Shown here: one piece after another, positions 24,289 through 36,282 of the stretch
Layout: the number at the start of each line of letters is the position of its first letter
Numbering within the stretch: the first letter of the stretch is position 1
Assembly: GCF_001540865.1 (NCBI RefSeq)
Contig: NC_033642.1
Span: 2,134,421-2,198,420 of the forward strand
Direction of reading: 5' to 3'
DNA from: Ananas comosus
Lineage: Eukaryota; Streptophyta; Magnoliopsida; Poales; Bromeliaceae
Length of the DNA stretch: 64,000 nt
Made by a program: the position numbers and the translations under genes
The notes under the pieces: generated by a model
The model's input: only the letters and a program-made list of their open reading frames with translations
What the model was told of the DNA's origin: nothing
The model's database searches: none

Positions 24289-24955
24289 TGTAGTGAGCTT
24301 ACGAGGGAACCCTCACTATCAAGATACTAATTACACTAGTAAACATATGTGATGTATCTAAATTATCCACAATTAAGATATACAAGATTGAAATAAATGA
24401 AGTTGAAAGAAAAATATCCAAGCACAATCACAACAACATAAGAGGATGTATGTGGTTCACCCAAACTGGGCTACATCCACGGGCACGGAGAGCTCAAATC
24501 CACTATCAAATAAGGAGATTACAAGATTTGGTTAGAGATTACCACTCTATTACGATGGGCTTGCAATATTCTAATTGGGAAAAGACCCTTCTTGCTACAC
24601 CTTTATCTAAGCACCTTCCGAACCTGTGAAACCCGCTTCGAAATGCCTCTTAGAATTCCTCCAATCAACCTTGGAAGTTTTGAATTAAGCAAGAAGAATA
24701 AGAGAGCTCTTTCTCCAACCCTCTCTGCACCTCTCTTCTCTATCTCAAGAAAAGAGAACCCTCAAGAGCAAAAATAAGAACTCTTACTTTCTAAAACGCA
24801 AAGAGAATCCCTCTTAACATTACTTTGTCTAATATACCAAATTGGTCAACTAAAGCCCAAACTAATTACTAACTAGCCCATTACAAGAGTTGTTGAACCA
24901 AACCTAAAATAAACCAACTAGGCTAATAAGTGAATTTGATATCACTAACCCAACA
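24289..24955 (-). mobile_element. solo LTR (copia-style), 667 bp, with perfect target duplication
   Basis: It reads TGTAGTGAGCTTACG ... CACTAACCCAACA on +, so the minus strand starts TGTTGGGTTAGTG as copia LTRs often do. AATAT occurs at 24284-24288 and again at 24956-24960. It contains the GGTTCACCCAAACTGGGCTAC block typical of such leaders. There is no partner LTR or pol sequence nearby. Confidence 0.85.
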
Positions 24956-25199
24956 AATATGATGAGGGGATGGATCCGAGGCAGGAGGGTCCTTCGTTTT
25001 TCGCTTCATTTCTTATCAGATAGAGACGGATTCAGAACTGTTTAATTTTAATTCTATTTTTGATCTTACTTACCTCTTCATTCGGAACGTTTCGAGACGA
25101 GAGCAAATATTTGACGAATTTTTGGCGGATCGGAATGGATCAAAGAAAAAAGGTTTTCCGCCTCCCGCTCTATTTACTTGATAGAATAGGACCGATTCA

Positions 25200-25659
25200 G
25201 AGTAGGTTGGATTCGGGTCGAATTTTCAAAACTCCGAACCCGAACCCGACTCTAAACCCGAAATTCGAACCCGTCGGATTTTAGAAATCCAAATCCAAAC
25301 CCGAATCCGACAAAAAATCTGAAACTCGAATCCAAAAATCAGAACACGAAACAATTATTTCTTTTTTCAATATTTCAAAATATATATTACATTAAATCTA
25401 AATTTTTAAAATACAAATTTAAATATAACATCAAATTTTTTTATATACATATTATATATAATGTAAAATAAATTCGGATTTGGGTCGTGTATGGGTTCGG
25501 ATCAGGTACAGTCAAAATTCATATCCGAATCTATATTCGTCTGGTTTTTTTTTTTGATTTTTATATCCGAAATCATATCTGTTTGGCATCGAATAAATTC
25601 TCTTTGTTTGAATTCAGCTTCGGATAAAATTTCAGAATCCGTATCCATTGACATCCTTA
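25200..25659. mobile_element. degenerate hAT MITE (CCCGAA family)
   Basis: Its interior matches the element at 8950-9427 (GGTTGGATTCGGGTCG ... AACCCGAACCCGACTC ... ATTGACATCCTTAG), but its left end is mutated. The right end carries a changed GACATCTCTA terminus. Confidence 0.6.
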
Positions 25660-25660
25660 G

Positions 25661-25685
<25 letters not shown>

Positions 25686-25693
<8 letters not shown>

Positions 25694-25733
25694 TGAGAAA
25701 GAGATAGCAAGCTACCTGCTTCATTCATTAAGC
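25686..25733 (-). mobile_element. very short 5'-truncated LINE 3' end
   Basis: On the minus strand: AATGAAGCAGGTAGCTTGC, TATCTCTTTCTC, then an A-tail. This is the same tail as at 37840-37880. AGATTATATAT occurs on both sides as a likely target duplication, although the left copy merges into a TA run. Confidence 0.6.
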
Positions 25734-25828
25734 AGATTATATATTTTTTTAATATATATTTTTTTAATTTTGACTTACTATTTTGGATCCATTTGCATTC
25801 CTATCACAGACCCAGAAAAGCTGCCTCC

Positions 25829-25843
25829 GGAAGCTTCTGGAAG
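25829..25843 (+). promoter_or_regulatory. heat-shock element, perfect three-unit
   Basis: GGAAGCTTCTGGAAG contains GAA-nn-TTC-nn-GAA, three inverted pentamers without mismatch. It lies 281 bp upstream of the HSP90 start codon and is a good binding site for heat-shock factor trimers. Confidence 0.85.
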
Positions 25844-25892
25844 CAGAAAGGTATTGAAGGGCTAAAGCCCCTTCCGATTTTCCCGATGCTAC

Positions 25893-25907
25893 GGAACACT
25901 CTAGAAC
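25893..25907 (+). promoter_or_regulatory. second heat-shock element, one mismatch
   Basis: GAA-CA-CTC-TA-GAA fits the HSE spacing with one base change in the middle unit. It lies about 50 bp downstream of the perfect HSE. Confidence 0.6.
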
Positions 25908-25998
25908 CCCAACAACGCCCGTTGAAGTCGTGCCTCAACCCCTAAGAAAAGAATCTAGAAGCACCTAGAAGCCCCCCATCCCCTCCCCTACCCTTCCT

Positions 25999-26005
25999 TA
26001 TAAAA
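25999..26005 (+). promoter_or_regulatory. TATA box of the HSP90 gene
   Basis: TATAAAA lies 119 bp upstream of the ATG and downstream of both HSEs, which leaves about 90 bp for a 5' UTR. Confidence 0.75.
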
Positions 26006-26123
26006 CGACTTTCCCATCACCCTCCCCTCCACGCATAACCATCGATCTAAGAAAAAACTTCGTCTTCTGTGTCTCTCTGCTTTGATTCAATTGAATCTCT
26101 CTCTAACCAACTGAGCTATAGCA

Positions 26124-29100
26124 ATGGCGGAGGCGGAGACGTTCGCGTTCCAGGCGGAGATCAACCAGCTGCTGAGCCTCATCATCAACACCTTCTACTC
26201 CAACAAGGAGATCTTCCTCCGCGAGCTCATCAGCAATGCTTCTGATGTATGTGTTTTTCCACTCTTCTTATAAAATGTTTTCATATATTATTGTTGTTTT
26301 TTACGTCTCGACTTCGGCGGCAATTTAGTGATAATCTTTTTTCTTTTCTTTTTTTTTTTTACAAAATTTATCATGTTCAACTAAATTAAGCTCTAAAAGT
26401 CGATGAAAATACACGGCGCGCGTGAATATTTTGCTTGGCATGTCTTTTTGATTTATTTAAGAATGAATTGTCTAGAATGAAATAGTATAGTATTAAATTG
26501 GAAAAATAATTTTAATACGGTGAAGAAAGCGGTGAATTATTTACTGTATTTAGAAAGTAGTAATTCATTCATCGCATATATGCCTAATTTTATAAATAAT
26601 TTTTTCCTCAAACTATTTTTATAATTATTAACAAAAAAAAATTCCAGACTAGTTACTGTAGGCCAAAGTCAAACTTCATTTTTACGATAAAATTTTAGAA
26701 AAACTTCAAATACCCTCTTATGGTTTTACTTTTTTTTACTTTAGTATTCTGTGGTTTAAAATGTATCAAGTTAGTACCATGTGGTTTTACACTTTATCTC
26801 TTTAGTACCCTGTGGTTTAAAGTGTATCAAGTTAGTACCCTGTAGTTTCGCACTTTATCACTTTAGTACTATGTGGTTTCGCACTTTAGCACTTTAGTAC
26901 CCATGGTTTAAAAACTACAGGGTACTAACTTGATACAAAAATAAAACCATAGAGTACTAACTTGATACAAAAATAAAACCACAGAGTACTAACTTGATAC
27001 ACTTTAAAGCACAGGGTACTAAAGTAATAAACTGAGAAACCATATGGTACTAAAATGAAAAAGTGCGAAACCACATGGTGGTTTTTGAAGTTTTTCCTAA
27101 AATTTTTGAATATTTTATTTTGACGTCCGAACAATTCTAAATGAACTGTTACTGTTGGATTAAAATGGATCACCATTATAGTTCAAAATTTTTTTTAAAA
27201 TTTTTACTTGTTGATTGTAGTAGTTGTAGTTATGATTCCTTATAGTGGAGATTATATATGGTGGCGGTGGGTGATGTTGGGAGTGATTTTGCAGGCGCTG
27301 GACAAGATCAGGTATGAGAGCTTGACGGACAAGAGCAAGCTGGATGGGCAGCCGGAGCTGTTCATCCGGCTGGTGCCCGACAAGGCTGCCAATACGCTCT
27401 CCATCATCGACAGCGGCATCGGCATGACGAAGGCCGGTACGTTATTTGTTATTATTTCGATTCGTGTTGGAACACATTCGTTTGAGATGAATGGAAAATG
27501 TGATGGTATTTAACTTCATGAAAACGCTGGAACAACTATTTGTTTGAATCGATTCGAATCGTTCGAGTTGATTGAGTTTGAATCATTAGTCATTGATCTC
27601 TAAATATTTTCTGTGTTAAAGATTTAAGTGCCGTGGTGCGGAGTCGTACCGAAAATTTGCCAGCACAATACGGTATGGTGTCTGCCGGACCGTGCTGATG
27701 CGTTTCGATCACAAAAAAAACATATGTGTGCTGACACATTATTACATAAAATACTTATTTTTTTTAGCAACAAACTTTTTTAATTATTTATTATATATTT
27801 TGTTAAATCTTTTGAATTTTATTAAAAAAATTGCTTATTAATTTGTTAAAAATTTTTTTTTTGAGTTATGTCATCGGCATGAGGTTGTATCGCGCTAGTA
27901 TATTATCGGCACGATACGGTACGATAGATACGGCTCGCGTCGATGGACGCTTAAATTTTTGTTCTGTAATAAAACAGTAAGTAATTTGAGGAGCCTGGCG
28001 ACTTGTTTCTTCTCTTGTGAATTTTACAATTTTGGTAATTTAGATCCATCCATTCTTTTCTCAGCCCTTTTAGCAGTTATACTTTGATCTTTTTCATACA
28101 CATTACTAAACATCAACTAATTCTTGATATCTCTCTTAATTTAATATCATCTTAGCAATGAACAAATTACGAATCTGTGTTCTTGGACCAATTTGAAGGA
28201 TATGTTGATTTTCTCGATTCTGTATTTAGGAATTTTGTGTGCTGAACTGCTGATCTTGCTGTTGTTTTTCTTTTGGGTACCAGACCTGGTGAACAATTTG
28301 GGCACAATCGCAAGATCCGGGACGAAGGACTTCATGGAGGCGCTGCAGGCCGGGGCGGATGTTAGCATGATCGGCCAATTCGGTGTCGGTTTCTATTCCG
28401 CATACCTTGTCGCCGAGAAGGTCGTTGTGACCAGCAAGCACAACGACGACGAGCAGTACGTTTGGGAATCCCAGGCCGGCGGTTCCTTCACGGTCACCCG
28501 CGATGTGAGCGGCGAGCAGCTGGGCAGGGGTACCAAAATCACCCTCTACCTCAAGGAAGATCAGGCAAGTTCTAGAAACTTCTTGTTATTAGTTATATAT
28601 CGGTAGTCGTTGTTACTATTACGGTAGATTCTTACGATTGTGTGCGGTTTCGTTGCAGCTCGAATACTTGGAGGAGAGGAGGATCAAGGACTTGGTGAAG
28701 AAGCACTCGGAATTCATCAGCTATCCCATCTATCTCTGGACCGAGAAGACGACCGAGAAGGAGATTAGCGACGACGAGGATGAGGAGACCAAGAAAGAAG
28801 AGGAAGGCGACGTCGAAGATGTCGACGAGGAGAAGGAGAAGAAGTCGAAGAAGAAGAAGGTGAAGGAGGTGTCGCACGAGTGGCAGCTGATCAACAAGCA
28901 GAAGCCCATCTGGCTCCGCAAGCCCGAGGAGATCACCAAGGAGGAGTACGCCTCCTTCTACAAGAGCCTCACCAACGATTGGGAGGACCATTTAGCCGTA
29001 AAGCACTTCTCGGTCGAGGGCCAGCTTGAGTTCAAGGCCATCCTCTTTGTGCCGCGGCGGGCCCCCTTCGACCTCTTCGACACGAGGAAGAAGTTGAACA

Positions 29101-30206
29101 ACATTAAGCTCTACGTGCGGAGGGTCTTCATCATGGACAACTGCGAGGAGCTCATTCCGGAGTATCTTGGGTTCGTGAAGGGTGTCGTCGATTCCGACGA
29201 TCTTCCCCTCAACATTTCCCGCGAGATGCTTCAGCAGAACAAGATTCTTAAAGTGATCAGGAAGAACCTGGTGAAGAAGTGCATCGAAATGTTCACCGAG
29301 ATTGCCGAGAACAAAGAAGACTACAACAAGTTCTACGAGGCCTTCTCAAAGAACCTTAAGTTGGGCATTCACGAGGACAGCCAGAACAGGGTGAAGCTCG
29401 CGGATCTTCTCCGATACCACTCCACCAAGAGCGGCGATGAGATGACCAGCCTCAAGGACTACGTCACGAGGATGAAAGAGGGGCAGAAGGACATATACTA
29501 CATAACCGGAGAGAGTAAGAAGGCGGTGGAGAACTCTCCTTTCCTTGAGAAGCTGAAGAAGAAGGGCTACGAAGTCCTCTTCATGGTTGATGCTATCGAC
29601 GAGTACGCAATCGGGCAGCTGAAGGAGTATGATGGCAAGAAGCTAGTGTCGGCAACAAAGGAGGGTCTCAAGCTCGACGAAAGCGAGGAGGAGAAGAAGA
29701 AAAAGGAGGAGAAGAAGGCTGCGTTCGAGAGTCTCTGCAAGACCATGAAGGACATTTTGGGCGACAGGGTCGAGAAGGTGATGGTCTCGGACCGCATCGT
29801 GGACTCCCCTTGCTGTTTGGTCACAGGCGAGTACGGATGGACGGCCAACATGGAGAGAATCATGAAAGCTCAGGCGCTGAGGGACAGCAGCATGAGCTCG
29901 TACATGTCGAGCAAGAAGACGATGGAGATCAACCCGGAGAACGGGATCATGGAGGAGCTGAGGAAGAGGGCGGAGGCCGACAAGAACGACAAGTCGGTGA
30001 AAGATTTGGTGCTCCTGCTCTTTGAAACGGCGCTGCTCACATCCGGGTTCAGTTTGGACGATCCGAACACCTTTGCGGGCAGGATCCATAGGATGCTGAA
30101 GCTGGGTCTCAACATTGATGAGGAGGATGCTGGTGCGGACGACACCGATATGCCAGCGCTGGAGGATGACGGCAACGAGGAGAGCAAGATGGAGGAAGTG
30201 GATTAA
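26124..30206 (+). CDS. HSP90: cytosolic heat shock protein 90 (HSP90), 4 exons, 697 aa
   Basis: Exons are 26124-26246, 27295-27436, 28284-28564 and 28659-30206. They join in frame to 2094 nt. The ATP-dependent chaperone folds kinases, receptors and NLR immune proteins with TPR co-chaperones. The N-terminal GHKL ATPase shows [15 protein letters not shown] (catalytic Glu, Mg-binding Asn) across the exon 1/2 join, [10 protein letters not shown] across the exon 2/3 join, and [18 protein letters not shown] charged acidic/lysine linker ([11 protein letters not shown]...KKSKKKK) follows. The middle domain has the [12 protein letters not shown] loop with its catalytic Arg. The protein ends in MEEVD, the TPR-binding tail of cytosolic members. 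There is no signal peptide or transit peptide, and the length is normal. Introns 1 and 2 hold MITEs. Intron 3 starts GC (CAG|GCAAGT) instead of GT. HSEs and a TATA box upstream indicate heat induction. A 3' UTR follows, with AATAAA near 30502. Confidence 0.97.
26697..27097. mobile_element. Mutator-type MITE in HSP90 intron 1
   Basis: Inverted ends AGAAAAACTTCAAATACCC and GGTTTTTGAAGTTTTTCC are flanked by a perfect 9-bp duplication, TAAAATTTT, at 26688-26696 and 27098-27106. The interior is built of repeated, inverted TTTAGTACCCTGTGGTTT units. It belongs to the same family as 43093-43448. Confidence 0.88.
27617..27961. mobile_element. hAT-type MITE in HSP90 intron 2
   Basis: The ends resemble the better-preserved element at 35534-35867 (AAGATTTAAGTGCCG ... 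CGCTTAAATTTTTG) and both have GTACCGTA/ATCGGCACGATAC interior blocks. An imperfect 8-bp duplication, TTCTGTGT at 27609 and TTCTGTAA at 27962, flanks it. Confidence 0.7.
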
Positions 30207-30510
30207 ACGCTGCGGAGGAACAGAAAACAGTTTGATTGGTGAATAGTCTCTTACAGATTATATGTTTCTGCATTGTCTTTCTGTCAATCTCTCATCTGTT
30301 TGTTGATCTTCAGCGTCATTGATTGTGTACTTATGGTCTGTCGTATAGTGGCGGGTTTTGGTCTGATGGTTTTGGTTGAATATGTAGTGGAAACTTAACA
30401 ATTCTCTCTGGGCTTTGTGTAGTAAAATTGCACAATGTTCTGCATTTAACACTTCTTTTTGGGTTCTTGCCTCTCTATATACTTTGTTAGGGTTGGAACC
30501 AAAATAAAGA
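30207..30510 (+). other. HSP90 3' UTR and polyadenylation region
   Basis: Non-coding sequence follows the stop codon. An AATAAA hexamer lies at about 30502. The precise 3' end cannot be read from sequence alone. Confidence 0.5.
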
Positions 30511-30819
30511 TTTAGGCTTCTTGGGAGGTCAAAAAATCATTTTAGATGAGGTTACTGGCATTCTGCTGCTTGGAGTATCAAATTTCAAATTTCTATTGCA
30601 GAATCAACACGAGGAAACAAAATTGGATTTCACTAAGATGCTGCAATAAATGCTCACCCCCACAAAGAAAAAAAAAGAAGAGGCTGATTGTTTAATAGGA
30701 TTAAGAAATCACAATGAAAGTAAAACTAGCTTGACTACAATTTTATTTTTACTGGAGACACTGTAACGTAGATTTTACTTTAATCAAATCACTCCAACAA
30801 GCTTGACGTATGTATATAT

Positions 30820-31335
30820 GAAAAAAGGAACAATTACCTATATACCCCTTACAACTTTTTAAAACTTCAGAAATATTTTATTTATTTATTTTTTTTTCTT
30901 TGCAATATATTCTCGTATGTTCCTCCGTTATTCCAAAATATCTCTGTAGTTACCACTCGTTAAGTTACCTTTGGTAAACGTAAGTTAAATATCTATCATA
31001 GTTAAAAAAATTAAAATACTACTTTTGCCCTTAATTTTAGGGCAAATAAGAAATGTTGGTGATGGTAGAAGAGTATATTTGAAAAGACTAAAAATCAAAA
31101 TACTTTTTGTACCCCTGACTTAAGGGCAAATAAAAAAAGTCGGTGATGATAAAAGGGTATATTTGAAAGGGCAAAATAATAATTTTATAGAGATAACAGA
31201 GTTTATTAACAGATTTTAACTCTAGGGGTATATTAGAAATAGGTTGCAACGTAAAAAGGATATTTTTAATATTAGCCTTTTAAGAGGGGTAAATCAGAAA
31301 GTTGGAAACTTTTTAGAGGTATATAAGTAATTGAA
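30820..31335. mobile_element. foldback (MULE-like) MITE
   Basis: Inverted arms run from CAATTACCTATATACCCC to GAGGTATATAAGTAATTG and contain the TATATTTGAAA/GTTAAC words seen in the Mutator-type foldback family at 45426 and 60049. I found no convincing target duplication. The interior contains a tandem GGGCAAATAARAAA unit. Confidence 0.55.
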
Positions 31336-31375
31336 CAATATTAGCTCTGAGATGATGTGACAGCTAAATTTTTTA

Positions 31376-31620
31376 AGGCTTTGTTTGGGATTGCAGAAAA
31401 ATTGCGTTATGTGTGGTGAGAAAGTATCGTGAAAAAAATACCCTGCTTGTGTCAGTACATAATATTGCTTTTTGCATATCGCGATGAGTCGGTTACGATA
31501 TATTTTCTGCGATCTCACCGAAGAACACAGAATCATATTACTATATGCTTTTATTCCATCTCTATAATATCTAATAGCATTAAATAGACCTAAATATCTA
31601 ATTAAGCCTAACAAATATTT
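31376..31620. mobile_element. MITE remnant, paralogous to 62211-62430
   Basis: GGCTTTGTTTGGGATTGCAG followed by GCATATCGCGATG...CGGTTACGATATATTTTCTGC is repeated with divergence at 62211-62430. Only one clear end is seen in each copy. Confidence 0.5.
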
Positions 31621-32262
31621 TAATACTATTCTTAGTTAGAGGTACCATTACCTGGTATGTAAAGTAGATTCCAATGTTATTCCTTTTTTATTGTTTTTTT
31701 GCCAACTTTTACTGTGGAAAGATGAATAAACAGGAAGGAAGTCAAACAGGAGAAAAAAAAAACATTTGGATCTGCAATTTCTTCAGGTTGGTCAGCAGAC
31801 AGAAAGTCAACCAGGGGATACATTTTTGGCTTTCAAGTTTGGAAGGGTTTTTCTGCACAATTTCCAAGCAAACTGGAAGAATAAATGAGGTCAACTTCTG
31901 AAGCTATTTCTTCTCCTGTTGGATCAAATTGAGGTAGAAATTAAAGTATGGAAACCTCCCAACTATTAGCCCCTTTTTTTTTTCTTTTTTTCTTTTTTTT
32001 TTTCATATGAGCAATGCCACTTGTATACAAAATAGTAGGCGTAAATCTTATACTCCATACATCTAAAAGTCAAATACTTTCGCTAATCTTATCAATCTTA
32101 ATTATTTTTTAATACAAAAACCTAAAATGAAAACTTTAGATTCTTTGATGGATGAAGTATAAGATTTACATCCTACGACTAGATGTACATGTAGCAATTT
32201 TTTTTTTTAATAAATCATCTTGATATTTGGTTCAATATAGTTATAAACTCAGAACACCTTAA
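31621..32262. other. intergenic, no gene seen
   Basis: AT-rich sequence with T-runs around 31978-32005. No coding signal or bounded repeat is seen. Confidence 0.5.
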
Positions 32263-32946
32263 GGGTGCGTTTGGTTCGCGCTATTTTTAAGATTCATAGT
32301 AATCCAATAGAAATAAAAAAAATAACGATGTTTGGATAAACGCATTAAGTAATCTAATTGGTAATATTGAATTTATTTAGGAATGAGATTCATCCCAAAG
32401 TACTATTCTCTTTCCTTTGAGGGAGAATAGGTATCCTCATATTAATAGATTGGTGTAATTATAATGTCTAATCTCTTTCTTTCTCCCTACCCGCCGGCTA
32501 GTTGGTATTATTTTCCTTTACACTCTAACCTCATATCTCTCTCTAAACTAATCTTTTTCTCTCTAAACTTCAACTCATTTTCTCTCTCTAAACTAAGCTC
32601 TCTCTCCCCCTCTTTTCCTAGAATCTCAACTCTCTCACTCCCTCTAATCTCGATTCTATTTCTCTTCCTATTTCTTTAATTATGCTCTCTCTCTCTAACC
32701 TATGTTCTCTCTCCCTTTTTTTATAAAAAGATGTTGAGATTTTTGGTAGCATTACCTATAATTAATTGAACAAATATATAAATTAATTGTATAATTTTTA
32801 TAAACTTAAATAGCATGGCTAAATAACATGACCGTGCGAACCAAACACAGAAACGTCATATTCTTAGTAATAGGATGAATAAGAATAAAATTCTCGGACA
32901 TTTTTTTATTCCTAATAATCTTTGATAGTGCGAACCAAACGCACCC
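32263..32946. mobile_element. PIF/Harbinger (Tourist-like) MITE, 684 bp
   Basis: GGGTGCGTTTGGTTCGCGCTA at the left end is mirrored by TAGTGCGAACCAAACGCACCC at the right end. TAA occurs on both flanks (32260-32262 and 32947-32949), the expected 3-bp target duplication. The interior is CTCTCT-rich and has no transposase. Confidence 0.9.
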
Positions 32947-33830
32947 TAAAGGGTATGTTATTGAAAGATCGATTTAAATAGGAACACCTTTACTTACATG
33001 CACGGTGATTTGTATCGATTGAAAAGATTATGCAGGAGACTGTATGTCACCCAAAAGATTAGAACGATTTAGTAAGAAACAATCCACCATTAATCTTCAG
33101 CTCTTAAAGTCAAATAGTTGTTTCTCATTATTTAATATGACATTAGAGTAGGACGTTACGGGGTCAAATCTCATTAGCCTTAATTTTGTTCTTATATATA
33201 TTTTTTATTTGATTTAAGTCTTGATTAATCAACTTTGTCCAAGCCAAGTATGAGAGAGAATATTCACTGTAAGAAAAAAGTTATACTATTTTCTCACAGC
33301 ATGGAATTTTTCAAATTTCAAGGAAAATTAGAGTTTTCATTTTCAGATTTTTTTAAGAAAAAATAAAAAGGTTAGTTTTTCATGAAATTTAAAAAGAAGC
33401 TTTAAAAAAAAACTAATTTTTTCTACAGATGAACGGATAAAGAACTAAAAAAGAGTTTTTCATAGAATATCTTTTTCTTGGAAATCTTTTTCTATACTTT
33501 TCAGAGGAACTAAACAGCCTTAATAAATTTATTTCTTAATAAAATAAATGAACATAGTAGAATGCTATGTTTGACCTAATAAATTTATTTACAACCATGG
33601 TACAGTTGGGGTGGGTGGACTAGATAGTTGACCTTTACCCTCTTCAATAAAGTCAACCCTGGACTTCTAAGCACTCTTCAGTGTGGTTGACAATTACTTG
33701 AAATATCATATATCAACAACATTAAAATTATTTCTGCATACAACATTCTGTTCAATTATCAATGTAGGAAGCAAGCTTTCAAATTGCATAACAACGCGTC
33801 CTGTTTGTCGGATCGATGACGCAAATCATT

Positions 33831-34160
33831 AATCTCAAAAACTTGAGCTATTAGAAATACGCAACCAATTCACTTAAACAAATAGACAAAGTGCCTACGG
33901 GTCTCGATTGTAATTCGACCTAGTCAGCCTCACGCCACTTTGAGCATGATTTGACCCAATCTAGTCTCCCACTATTTCGAAAATGACTCGGTCAGAATCT
34001 CAAAAATTTGAGCTGTTAGAAATACGCAACCAATTCACTTAAACAAATAGACAAAGTGCCTACGGGTCTCGATTGTGATTCGACCTAGTCAGCCTCACGC
34101 CACTTTGAGCATGATTTGACCCAATTCGATCTCCCACTATTTCGAAAATGATTCGGCCAA
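33831..34160. repeat. tandem duplication, 165-bp unit
   Basis: Copy 1 (33831-33995) and copy 2 (33996-34160) differ at only a few positions. Each contains CAACCAATTCACTTAAAC and CACGCCACTTTGAGCATG. A diverged inverted relative lies at 38590-38800, so the unit derives from a dispersed repeat. Confidence 0.9.
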
Positions 34161-34710
34161 CCTGACCTCCCACCACAAGGCAAATGTTTGCTTCTTTAAG
34201 CCAACAAACCCTCTACTCAGCACCTGCATAAATTTATAGTATTTGAAAACTAAACTCGTAGCTTCTGACTTCGATACCGCTTGTCGAATCGTTGACGCTA
34301 AACATTAAAAGGATTAATGGTTAATACCAATAATATTACAATGTGGCTACGTGAATTAATAGCTTCATTTAATATCTTAATTAGTATTTTAATATTTTTA
34401 TATTATAACTAAAGATCTCTAGCAAAAATTTTATAGATGTAATCTTTATTATCATTATTTATTATATTTAACCAAAGTGTTCATCTTTTCTTTCAATTTC
34501 ATGGTTAAGATATATATTATCACTTTTATTTTGACTTCCACTTGAAGGGAAAATAAAAGGCATAATGGTTTTTTCATTTTCAACTAACTAAAGGTTTCAA
34601 AAGAAATAAAATTATCTGCTAAATGTTTCTTTTATTGTAATTTTTTATTATATTAATTAAGTAAATTTGTTCAAACTTTTTTTTTTTTTTTATTTAGCGG
34701 TTGAGGTCGA
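34161..34710. other. AT-rich intergenic sequence
   Basis: No gene seen. The start still resembles the dispersed repeat (CTTCGATACCGCTTGTCG). TTTCAATTTCATGGTTAAGAT near 34490 is similar to sequence near 35022. Confidence 0.45.
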
Positions 34711-34714
34711 ATAG

Positions 34715-35050
34715 AAAATTGAAAAGTTGGTAAAATACTAAAAATTTCAAATGAGTGTATATATGAAACCATAATATAATAAGCATTTATAAATTTATAA
34801 ATACCCAGACATTTATGATTTTTATTGTGATTTGTATTATGTTAAATAAAATAATACTTTGAACCACGAAATTAAGAAAAAAAAATTGAAAAGTTGGTAA
34901 AATACTAAAAATTTCAAATGAGTGTATATATGAAACCATAATATAATAAGCATTTATAAATTTATAAATACCCAGACATTTATGATTTTTATTGTGATTT
35001 GTATTATGTTAAATAAATTTGTTCAATTTTTTTTTCTTAATTTCGTGGTT
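34715..35050. repeat. direct duplication with an inverted junction fragment
   Basis: A block of about 134 bp starting AAAATTGAAAAGTTGG occurs identically, to my reading, at 34715 and 34882 (offset 167). The spacer segment 34862-34890 is an exact 29-nt reverse complement of 35022-35050, immediately downstream of copy 2. Confidence 0.88.
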
Positions 35051-35533
35051 AAAATATAGGTTGTCACTTATAGTTTGACTTTCACTCGAAAAGTGAAAGA
35101 CAAAAGTCAAAAATTTATTTTTTTTATTTTTAAACTGTTGTTTCAATTTTTTTTTTCATTATTATATGCAACTTTAAACGTACGTATTCAGCCAGAAAAA
35201 GTCATTTTTTGCTATCTAATATTTTATTTTTATTAGTTCCATTCATATTTATATCATATAAAATATAATTTTTATCAATACAATTTTGTAAAATTACTTA
35301 TCAGTTACAGAAAAAGTCAGTTGGACTTTCACTCGATACCGTTTGTCAAATTGGCCATGGTAGTAGTTGTAATTGCCATTTATTTATGTTACACAAAACA
35401 GAGAAATGATTTAAAATGATATTATCATATTTAAACAAAGGACTCTTGAATTTTATGTAAAATAAATTAAAATAAAATTTGTGACCCTGATACAAAGTCC
35501 AGGGGTTAATTGCAGTTTACAGTGCATTGGGAG

Positions 35534-35867
35534 CAAGGATTAAAGTGCCAATCGGTACGTGCCGTATCCATCGTACCGTATTGTATCAGCAAGATATCGG
35601 CACGATACAGCCCCAGTACCGATGGCACAATTCAAAACCCTCTATTCTTAAAATTAGTAAGTAATTTTCTCAACAAAATTCAAAAAATTTGATAAAAATA
35701 TATAAAAAATAATTGGCATAATTTGTTGTTAAAGAAAATAAATATTTTATGCCATTACATGTCAGTACACATATATTTTTTGTGACCAACACGCATCCGC
35801 ATGGCTCGGCACGCACCGTGCCGGCAAGTTTCCGGCACAACTCCATGCCAAGGCACTTAAATCCTTG
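35534..35867. mobile_element. hAT-type MITE, 334 bp
   Basis: The ends are CAAGGATTAAAGTGCC and GGCACTTAAATCCTTG. The 8-bp duplication ATTGGGAG (35526-35533 and 35868-35875) is perfect, and the next base also matches. A relative lies in HSP90 intron 2. Confidence 0.88.
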
Positions 35868-36282
35868 ATTGGGAGCATCCAATAATTTGTAGTAGGAGAG
35901 AGAAGTGAACAATACTAACTATTAGGGCATATTCGATTCATGATTGTAATAGAAATATAAAATAAAATCGGACTGCATTGGAATGGAAAATAGAACAGCG
36001 AATCATTCAAAAATATTTAGTTTATTATTGAAATAAAAAACAGAATGAATATCTAGGATTTTGAGAGAGGATTCTGGTTAACGGAAAAGAGAATGATGAA
36101 CATAGTTAGTTAATTCGCATTTAATACGCGAATTATTCGCGAACTTTTGAATACACGAATTAAACGGACCGTTCCGTATTTTTTCGAAAAGTTCGAACAA
36201 AAACGCGTCTTCATCCACAAAAATAATTATTCGCGAATTATTCGCGATTCGGGAATTATTCGCCCAAAAAAACGGCTGTTGC

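Noticed and set aside
29567..30187. Several antisense open frames in HSP90 exon 4
   Set aside because: These are shadows of the strongly supported HSP90 coding sequence.
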